NCBI GenBank assembly: GCA_019415425.1
Contig: DXZF01000379.1
Location: forward strand, 1-9,910
Length of the DNA stretch: 9,910 bases
Source of the DNA: Bacillota bacterium
GTDB taxonomy: Bacteria; Bacillota; Clostridia; Christensenellales; QAND01
Reading direction: 5' to 3'
The notes under the pieces were generated by a model. That model did no database searches, was not told the origin of the DNA, and worked only from the letters and a program-made list of their open reading frames with translations. The position numbers and the translations under genes were made by a program. Within the stretch, counting starts at the first letter, position 1, and every line of letters begins with the position of its first letter. Positions 6,117 to 9,910 of this stretch are shown here, one piece after another.

Positions 6117-7007
6117 CTATTTCGCCAGAACGGCGGCCAACGCGCCTTCCAGTTCCGGCATCTCACACGATTCAATTTGGCCCTCGTCACAGGCCTTGGC
6201 CACCTCGGGGTTGAGCGGCAGTTTGGCCAACACCGGCAGGTGCTGCGCCTTGGCGATTTCGTCGACATGGCTCTGGCCAAAGACGTAGAGCTTCTCGCCA
6301 CAGTGCGGGCACTGGGCATAGCTCATGTTTTCCACAAGGCCCAAAATGGGCACATTCATCATCTTGGCCATGTTGACGGCCTTTTCCACGATCATGCCGA
6401 CCAGCTCCTGCGGGGAAGTGACCAGAATGATGCCGTCCAACGGCAGGGATTGAAACACCGTCAGCGGCACGTCGCCGGTGCCCGGCGGCATGTCCACCAG
6501 CATCACGTCTACCTCGCCCCAGGCCACGTCGGTCCAGAACTGCTTGACGGTGCCCGCGATGATGGGACCGCGCCAGACCACCGGCGCCGTCTCGTCGTCC
6601 AGCAGCAAATTGACGCTCATGACGCCGATGCCGTTTTGGCTGCGCGAAGGCAAAATGCCCTCTTCCGAGCCAACGGCCGGCCCTTTCAGGCCGAAGCAGC
6701 GCGGGATGGAGGGGCCGGTGATGTCGGCGTCCAGCACCGCGGTGCGGTAGCCCTTTCGGTTGAGCAGTACCGCCAGCATCGAGGTGACGAGCGACTTGCC
6801 CACGCCGCCCTTGCCGCTGACCACGCCGATCACCTTTTGGATGTGGCTGTGGGCATTGCACGGCTCAATCAGGCTCTGCGGATCGCGCGAAGCGCAGTTG
6901 GCGCTGCAGGTGCTGCAGTCGTGTGTACACTCCTCGGGCACGGGTTCGCGCTGTGCGCAATCGGCCTGGCAGGTATCGCATTGATGCGTGCATTGTTGTT
7001 CATCCAT
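6117..7007 (-). CDS. Mrp/NBP35-family P-loop ATPase with duplicated N-terminal Cys motif
   Basis: 296 residues. This is a cytoplasmic Fe-S cluster carrier/ATPase of the ParA/MinD-like deviant-Walker group. Visible parts: Walker A GKGGVGKS (65-72), LDADITGPSIP (92-102), VDMPPGTGDVP (171-181), TSPQELVGMIVEKAVNMAKM (197-216) and the cluster-binding CPHC (Cys233, Cys236) in the usual Mrp position. The N-terminus has two consecutive C-x3-C-x2-C-x3-C motifs: Cys6, 10, 13, 17 and Cys27, 31, 34, 38. They are near-repeats (CTHQCDTCQADC and CTHDCSTCSANC); as I recall, clostridial Mrp proteins usually carry one. The ATG at 7007 follows AAAGGAGAG at about 8 bases. The start overlaps the DUF134 stop by 8 bases, implying translational coupling, and the NifX-like gene follows after 15 bases. 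Confidence 0.94.
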   Translation of the reverse strand: MDEQQCTHQCDTCQADCAQREPVPEECTHDCSTCSANCASRDPQSLIEPCNAHSHIQKVIGVVSGKGGVGKSLVTSMLAVLLNRKGYRTAVLDADITGPSIPRCFGLKGPAVGSEEGILPSRSQNGIGVMSVNLLLDDETAPVVWRGPIIAGTVKQFWTDVAWGEVDVMLVDMPPGTGDVPLTVFQSLPLDGIILVTSPQELVGMIVEKAVNMAKMMNVPILGLVENMSYAQCPHCGEKLYVFGQSHVDEIAKAQHLPVLAKLPLNPEVAKACDEGQIESCEMPELEGALAAVLAK

Positions 7008-7371
7008 CGTGGTTCTCTCCTTTGGTTGGTTTCGCTTGCGATTGGAATCTGCATTGGGTGCACGGAATGCCGCATTGGCAGGGGTGCTGTGCCACCTCGT
7101 AGTGGCCACCGCCGATGGAAAGCCCCTTGCCATCGACCAGCGCGGTCGCCACGCACTTGCGCGCGGCGTACAGGATGCGCTGGAACGTGCCGCGGGAGAC
7201 GTCCATGCGCAGCGCGGCGCTGTCCTGATCCAACCCTTCCAGATCGCACAGGCGCAGCGCCTCCAGCTGCTCGACCGAGAGCGGCAGCACTTCGCATCCG
7301 CCCGACTGCGGCAAAAACGTCTGGCACAGCGGTTCGGCACATACGCGGCGGCATTTGGGATTGCGCGGCAT
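7000..7371 (-). CDS. DUF134 family putative DNA-binding protein
   Basis: 123 residues with the DUF134 (PF02001) pattern: MPRNPKCRRVC at the start, LSVEQLEALRLCDLEGLDQD (31-50), a sigma-70 region 4-like helix-turn-helix at about 48-72 (SAALRMDVSRGTFQRILYAAR), then ALVDGKGLSIGGG (77-89). The C-terminus carries CQCGIPCTQC (98-107), a likely metal-binding cluster, and Cys7 and Cys11 add two more near the N-terminus. The protein is probably a metal- or Fe-S-responsive regulator of its own operon; this rests on domain and position only. The ATG at 7371 follows AGGAGG with a 6-base gap. Upstream frames pass through the promoter and are not used. It is the first gene of the DUF134-mrp-nifX operon. 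Confidence 0.9.
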   Translation of the reverse strand: MPRNPKCRRVCAEPLCQTFLPQSGGCEVLPLSVEQLEALRLCDLEGLDQDSAALRMDVSRGTFQRILYAARKCVATALVDGKGLSIGGGHYEVAQHPCQCGIPCTQCRFQSQAKPTKGENHDG

Positions 7372-7384
7372 GGGACACCTCCTC

Positions 7385-7403
7385 ACATATTTCGTGCATA
7401 TGC
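7385..7403. promoter_or_regulatory. Inverted repeats downstream of the DUF134 promoter
   Basis: CATAT-N7-ATATG and, overlapping it, the 8-base palindrome GCATATGC (7396-7403) lie directly downstream of the -10 box, where a repressor would block transcription. The DUF134 protein encoded just downstream is the obvious autoregulator candidate. This is inference from position. Confidence 0.35.
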
Positions 7404-7408
7404 CCATA

Positions 7409-7437
7409 ATAATAGTGAGCGAAAGCGCGTTTGTCAA
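7409..7437 (-). promoter_or_regulatory. Promoter of the DUF134-mrp-nifX operon
   Basis: Minus-strand TTGACA (7432-7437, perfect) is followed by a 17-base spacer and TATTAT (7409-7414, five of six). It is about 40 bases before the DUF134 ATG, with the pdaA terminator just upstream. Confidence 0.85.
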
Positions 7438-7444
7438 GGGCGGT

Positions 7445-7477
7445 AAAACAAAGACGCCCCGCATACGCGGGGCGTCT
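7445..7477 (-). terminator. Intrinsic terminator of pdaA
   Basis: An 11-bp perfect stem (arms AGACGCCCCGC and GCGGGGCGTCT, 4-base loop, 7452-7477) is followed on the minus strand by TTTGTTTT. It starts 9 bases after the pdaA stop. Confidence 0.92.
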
Positions 7478-7486
7478 GGGGTGCCA

Positions 7487-8335
7487 TTAAGCGGCGGCCG
7501 GTGTAGGCGTTGCAGGCGATGGCAGCAGTTGCTCCTGCAACTCGGTCAAAGGGGCGAACCGGTACCCCATTTCCTCCCACTTGGTGAGCAGTTCATCGAG
7601 GATGTCGGCATTGGTTTGCGAAGTGCTGTGCAACAGCACGACGGCGCCGTTGTGCGTGCGCGGCAGCAGCTTCTGGAAGGCCTGTTCGCGCGTGGGCTGT
7701 TCATCCTGCAGCCAATCGGCATAGGCCAGGCTCCAAAAGACCGTGGTGTATCCCAACTCGTGCGCCATCTGCAAATTGCTCTCGCTGTAGACGCCCTGTG
7801 GCGGCCGGTAAAATTTGCTCATCTCCTGCCCGGTCTGTTCGCGGAACAGCGTTTCGAGATCGCTCAACTCCTTTTGAAAGGCAGCCTTGTCGGTGATTTT
7901 GGACATATCGGGATGATGGTACGTATGGTTGCCCACGGTATGCCCTTCGGCGAGCATGCGCTGGATCAGTTCCGGGTTCTTTTCGACGTAGTGCCCAACC
8001 AGAAAGAATGTGGCGGGCGCGTTGTGCTTTTTGAGCGCATCCAAAATCGCAGTTGTACAGCCGTTTTCATAGCCCGCGTCAAACGTCAGGTACAGCACCT
8101 TGTCGTCCGCGCTGCCAATGTAAAAGGCGCCATACTGTAAGAGCGTCTGCGCATCTGCGTTGCCGCGCGGCTGTTGCCCCTCTTCGCCAAAGTGCAGGCC
8201 CCAGTCGCCGGACGGTTTGGTGGAAGCAGTGACGATATTTTCGCCCAATAGATAGCACTGCCACAGCAATAGCACCGCCAGGATGGCCGAGCAGATGGAC
8301 AGAAGGGATTTGGATTTGATCATGTATACGCGCAA
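7487..8335 (-). CDS. pdaA: PdaA-type polysaccharide deacetylase (muramic delta-lactam formation)
   Basis: 282 residues from the TTG start. PdaA removes the acetyl group from N-acetylmuramic acid so that muramic delta-lactam can form in spore cortex peptidoglycan. A signal anchor (about residues 11-30) follows basic residues, and a NodB deacetylase domain spans about 80-265. Motif 1 is TFDAGYENG (catalytic Asp86), the PdaA variant of TFDDG, as in TFDNGYENG of the Bacillus enzyme. Motif 2 is NHTYHHPDM (His137, His141), motif 3 YRPPQG (Arg177), motif 4 YADW (Asp207) and motif 5 LLHS (His236). Start choice: AAAGGAGG lies 9 bases before TTG at 8335 but 21 before the ATG at 8323, so TTG is preferred; the ATG form would be 278 residues. 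The longer open frame to 8674 overlaps the divergent chromate gene and is rejected. The C-terminus is a short Pro/Ala/Thr tail. Its own terminator follows. Confidence 0.9.
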   Translation of the reverse strand: MRVYMIKSKSLLSICSAILAVLLLWQCYLLGENIVTASTKPSGDWGLHFGEEGQQPRGNADAQTLLQYGAFYIGSADDKVLYLTFDAGYENGCTTAILDALKKHNAPATFFLVGHYVEKNPELIQRMLAEGHTVGNHTYHHPDMSKITDKAAFQKELSDLETLFREQTGQEMSKFYRPPQGVYSESNLQMAHELGYTTVFWSLAYADWLQDEQPTREQAFQKLLPRTHNGAVVLLHSTSQTNADILDELLTKWEEMGYRFAPLTELQEQLLPSPATPTPAAA

Positions 8336-8344
8336 GGCGGCATT

Positions 8345-8352
8345 CCTCCTTT
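8345..8352 (-). promoter_or_regulatory. Ribosome binding site that selects the pdaA TTG start
   Basis: Minus-strand AAAGGAGG lies 9 bases upstream of the in-frame TTG (8335) and 21 bases upstream of the first in-frame ATG (8323). An ATG two bases after the site is out of frame. The spacing supports TTG initiation. Confidence 0.75.
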
Positions 8353-8367
8353 GACCCGTTCTACCGC

Positions 8368-8397
8368 TATTGTATCGATGTGCGCAAAGATGTATGC
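8368..8397 (-). promoter_or_regulatory. Sporulation-sigma-like promoter of pdaA
   Basis: On the minus strand GCATA (8393-8397) and GATACAATA (8368-8376) are 16 bases apart. These resemble forespore/mother-cell sigma boxes (GHATR or KMATATT at -35, CATACAAT-like at -10) more than sigma-A, for which no -35 is present. PdaA of B. subtilis is sigma-G dependent, so a sporulation promoter is expected; which sigma applies cannot be decided by eye. Confidence 0.45.
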
Positions 8398-8403
8398 CGG
8401 CAT
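8394..8403. repeat. Perfect 10-bp palindrome in the divergent intergenic region
   Basis: ATGCCGGCAT lies between pdaA and the chromate genes and overlaps the candidate pdaA -35. Nearby are GTATG-C-CATAC (8471-8481) and a direct repeat of GGCATG/GGCATG, so the divergent region has several TATGCC-type elements. Possible regulator sites; no binding protein is identifiable. Confidence 0.35.
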
Positions 8404-8484
8404 GGGGGCATGTGAGGTGTAACTGGGCTGCAACCCATACAAAAAACAGATAACTGGGGTCATTAAAACGGTATGCCATACACA

Positions 8485-8513
8485 TTGCAGATGGGTATGC
8501 GACCACGTATAAT
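8485..8513 (+). promoter_or_regulatory. Promoter of the chromate-transporter pair
   Basis: TTGCAG (8485-8490), a 17-base spacer and a perfect TATAAT (8508-8513) lie 38 bases before the ATG at 8552. The inverted repeat GTATG-C-CATAC (8471-8481) is just upstream of the -35. Confidence 0.75.
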
Positions 8514-8551
8514 GAAAACATCAAATCTTTTAGAGAGGCGGGGGAACGGGG

Positions 8552-9127
8552 ATGGAATCCAAAGGGCAAAAGCTTTTGACACTGTTTTGGACATTTTTCA
8601 AGATCGGCGCGTTCACCTTTGGCGGTGGGTATGCGATGATTCCGCTCATCCAGCGCGAAGTGGCGGAGACGCACAAGTGGATAGGGGAAGAGGACATCCT
8701 GGATACCATGGTCATCGCGCAGTCGGCGCCCGGTGCGCTGGCCATCAACTCGGCGACGCTGATCGGTTACAAGGTGGCGGGCTTCTGGGGGGCGCTGCTG
8801 TCTACGCTGGGCGTGGTGCTGCCCTCGTATGTGGTGATCTCCATCCTTTCGCTGTTCATCATGCAGTTTAAGGAATTGACGTACGTCTCATATGCATTCG
8901 AGGGCATCCGCGCCGGCGTGGTGGTGTTGATCATCAACGCCGTGGTGAAGCTCTCCAAGAACTGCCGCAGCGGCGCGTTCAACATCTGCATCATCCTGGC
9001 GGTGTTTCTGCTCTCCACGTTTACCGGATTCAACATCATCTACATGTTGGCCATCTCGGCGGTGGTGGGCATCGTGTATCATCTGTTTTTGATCAAAGAC
9101 TTTAAAGAGGAGGAGAAGCCATGCTGA
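8552..9127 (+). CDS. Chromate transporter, short CHR-domain subunit 1
   Basis: 191 residues, an inner-membrane protein of the CHR (chromate ion transporter) superfamily. Hallmarks are FKIGAFTFGGGYAMIPLI (16-33), QSAPGALAIN (57-66), and STLGVVLPSYVV (84-95) leading into several hydrophobic segments. Long ChrA proteins have two such domains in one chain; here each is a separate short protein (SCHR pair) that probably forms a heterodimer with the overlapping next gene. The classical role is export of chromate, perhaps with sulphate exchange, but many gut and soil anaerobes carry such pairs and the true substrate is open. The ATG at 8552 is preceded by GAGAGGCGGGGGAACGGGG, a purine-rich but not textbook site. 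The last bases hold the GAGGAGG site of gene 2, with a 7-base overlap. Confidence 0.92.
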   Translation: MESKGQKLLTLFWTFFKIGAFTFGGGYAMIPLIQREVAETHKWIGEEDILDTMVIAQSAPGALAINSATLIGYKVAGFWGALLSTLGVVLPSYVVISILSLFIMQFKELTYVSYAFEGIRAGVVVLIINAVVKLSKNCRSGAFNICIILAVFLLSTFTGFNIIYMLAISAVVGIVYHLFLIKDFKEEEKPC

Positions 9128-9696
9128 CGCTGTTCCTCACCTTCTTTCAAATCGGTCTGTTCACCTTCGGCGGGGGCTACGCGATGATCCCCATGATCAC
9201 CGAAGAGACCATTGCGCGCGGTTGGATCGAACTGGAGGGGCTGGTGGACTTCATCGCCATCTCGGAGTCTACGCCGGGTCCGTTTGCGGTCAATATCGCA
9301 ACGTTTATCGGCATGGAACAGGGCGGGTTGCTGCATGCGGCCGTGGCGACGCTGGGCGTGGTGCTGCCGTCGTTTCTGATCTTGCTGGTGGTTGGCAGGT
9401 TCTTCTATGGCTCTTTCCAGAACAACCGCTTTGTCAAGGGGGCGCTCTCAGGCCTGCGGCCGGCAGTGGTCGGCTCCATTGCGGCCTCTGCGCTATCGGT
9501 CGGGGTCAGTACGCTGCTGCCGGCGTACGGCGCCGGCGTGTCGCTGGGCGCGGCGTTTGCCGCCTTCAACTGGCGGGGGCTTGTCATCTTGGGGCTGATC
9601 TTTGGCCTTAGCCAGTGGAAAAAGCAGTTGCATCCCATTTTACTGATCGCCGTTTCCGCCGTCCTGGGGCTGGTATTCTTCGGGCTGTTCGGATAA
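9121..9696 (+). CDS. Chromate transporter, short CHR-domain subunit 2
   Basis: 191 residues and the partner of the upstream gene. It has FQIGLFTFGGGYAMIPMI (9-26), ESTPGPFAVN (49-58) and ATLGVVLPSFLILLVVG (76-92), then further hydrophobic segments to a C-terminus ending VLGLVFFGLFG. It is homologous to subunit 1 but clearly diverged: it has ESTPG where subunit 1 has QSAPG, and NNRFVKGALSGLRPAVVG where subunit 1 has AFEGIRAGVVVL. The two halves thus keep distinct roles, as in Chr3N/Chr3C pairs. The ATG overlaps the subunit 1 stop by 7 bases, and AGGAGGAG lies just before it, so translation is coupled. An intrinsic terminator follows within about 20 bases. Confidence 0.92.
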   Translation: MLTLFLTFFQIGLFTFGGGYAMIPMITEETIARGWIELEGLVDFIAISESTPGPFAVNIATFIGMEQGGLLHAAVATLGVVLPSFLILLVVGRFFYGSFQNNRFVKGALSGLRPAVVGSIAASALSVGVSTLLPAYGAGVSLGAAFAAFNWRGLVILGLIFGLSQWKKQLHPILLIAVSAVLGLVFFGLFG

Positions 9697-9713
9697 AATA
9701 GACATCGAGACTG

Positions 9714-9749
9714 AAGCCTGCGCTTCCGTTGGGAAGGGCAGGCTTTTTT
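9714..9749 (+). terminator. Intrinsic terminator of the chromate-transporter pair
   Basis: An 8-bp outer stem (AAGCCTGC with GCAGGCTT), one G-G mismatch, a 5-bp inner stem (CTTCC with GGAAG) and a GTTG loop are followed by six T residues. It starts 17 bases after the stop at 9696. Confidence 0.95.
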
Positions 9750-9779
9750 CAAACAGATCGGAGAAGAGGAGGGCAAGCC

Positions 9780-9890
9780 ATGCGCACGTTTCGCGCGCTC
9801 AAAAGCGCATGCACCGTCTTGCTGCGCTGCCTGTGTTGCATTGTGCCAGGGATCGTGATGCTCTCCTGGCCGCGGCAGGTCGCGTCGGTG
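9780..9890 (+). CDS. N-terminal fragment of an unrecognised secreted or membrane protein
   Basis: 37 complete codons before the adaptor. ATG at 9780 follows GAGGAGG with a 7-base gap, so the start is convincing. The protein begins MRTFRALKSACTVLLRC and continues through LCCIVPGIVMLSW: basic residues followed by a hydrophobic, Cys-rich stretch typical of a signal peptide or first membrane segment. It ends at WPRQVASV where the adaptor begins. The gene starts 30 bases after a strong terminator and no promoter is evident in that gap, so it is served either by readthrough or by an upstream promoter I cannot recognise. No family can be assigned. Confidence 0.6.
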
Positions 9891-9891
9891 C

Positions 9892-9910
9892 CTGTCTCTT
9901 ATACACATCT
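9892..9910. other. Complete Tn5 mosaic end (tagmentation adaptor)
   Basis: CTGTCTCTTATACACATCT is the exact 19-base reverse complement of the Tn5 mosaic end. It is library adaptor, and reading frames that run through it (for example a spurious minus-strand protein starting MCIRDR) are artefacts. Confidence 0.99.

Noticed and set aside
5637..7409. 590-residue plus-strand open frame
   Set aside because: It spans the terminator, three overlapping minus-strand genes and their promoter; the composition is that of antisense translation, with no recognisable domain.
8336..8674. N-terminal extension of pdaA
   Set aside because: It crosses the divergent intergenic region and overlaps the chromate-transporter gene; the signal anchor marks the true N-terminus.
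9755..9768. AGATCGGAGAAGAG resembling the Illumina TruSeq adaptor
   Set aside because: It matches AGATCGGA only, then has an inserted G, and it leads into a good ribosome binding site; probably chance.
9405..9908. Minus-strand open frame starting MCIRDR
   Set aside because: The start lies in the Tn5 mosaic end and the rest is antisense to a chromate-transporter subunit and the terminal gene; MCIRDR is the known translation of this adaptor.
1..9910. Undescribed defence or mobile system, CRISPR array, tRNA or rRNA
   Set aside because: No repeat-spacer pattern, integrase, transposase, restriction or toxin-antitoxin genes, and no cloverleaf or rRNA sequence were seen; all sizeable genes fall in known families.

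Overview
The window is a GC-rich (roughly 60 % by eye) chromosomal fragment, most likely from an endospore-forming member of the Clostridia (Firmicutes). The main reasons are a PdaA-type spore-cortex deacetylase, a Bacillus-like GS-I-alpha glutamine synthetase followed by a response regulator of the clostridial glnA-linked type, strong AGGAGG ribosome binding sites, and sigma-A-like promoters with TATAAT boxes. Both ends carry Tn5 mosaic-end (tagmentation adaptor) sequence: 1-14 is a partial copy and 9892-9910 a complete one, facing each other. The insert therefore runs from 15 to 9891, and the two outermost genes are cut by library construction, not by biology.

Layout. From 4341 down to 15 (minus strand): two tandem Eis-like GNAT/SCP2 N-acetyltransferase paralogues, each with its own extended -10 promoter, then glnA with its own promoter and a structured leader, then a response regulator whose receiver lacks the phospho-acceptor Asp. 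From 5532 to 4441 (minus): a stand-alone TIGR00300 (LOR/SDH-like, ornithine-cyclodeaminase-related) protein with its own promoter and terminator. From 7371 to 5721 (minus): a tight three-gene operon, DUF134 regulator - Mrp/NBP35 P-loop ATPase - NifX/NifB-like cluster-binding protein, between a TTGACA-N17-TATTAT promoter and a strong intrinsic terminator. From 8335 to 7487 (minus): pdaA, with a TTG start and a sporulation-sigma-like promoter. Divergently, from 8552 to 9696 (plus): an overlapping pair of short CHR-domain chromate-transporter subunits with a promoter and a strong terminator. A last, truncated plus-strand gene with a signal-peptide-like start begins at 9780.

How it works together. 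The window is a series of short, separately promoted and terminated units, not one pathway. The clearest functional modules are nitrogen assimilation (glnA plus linked regulator), Fe-S/metal-cofactor handling (DUF134-Mrp-NifX, all three rich in Cys or His) and anion transport (the CHR pair). I found no CRISPR array, rRNA, tRNA, insertion sequence or phage gene. No gene-free stretch exceeds about 235 bases; the longest, between the two eis-like genes, holds several hairpins and a promoter. I see no convincing undescribed system. The best second-look items are the duplicated Cys motif in Mrp, the phospho-acceptor-less regulator with the glnA leader, the shortened TIGR00300 protein, and the eis-like pair with an unusually conserved 55-bp tract.
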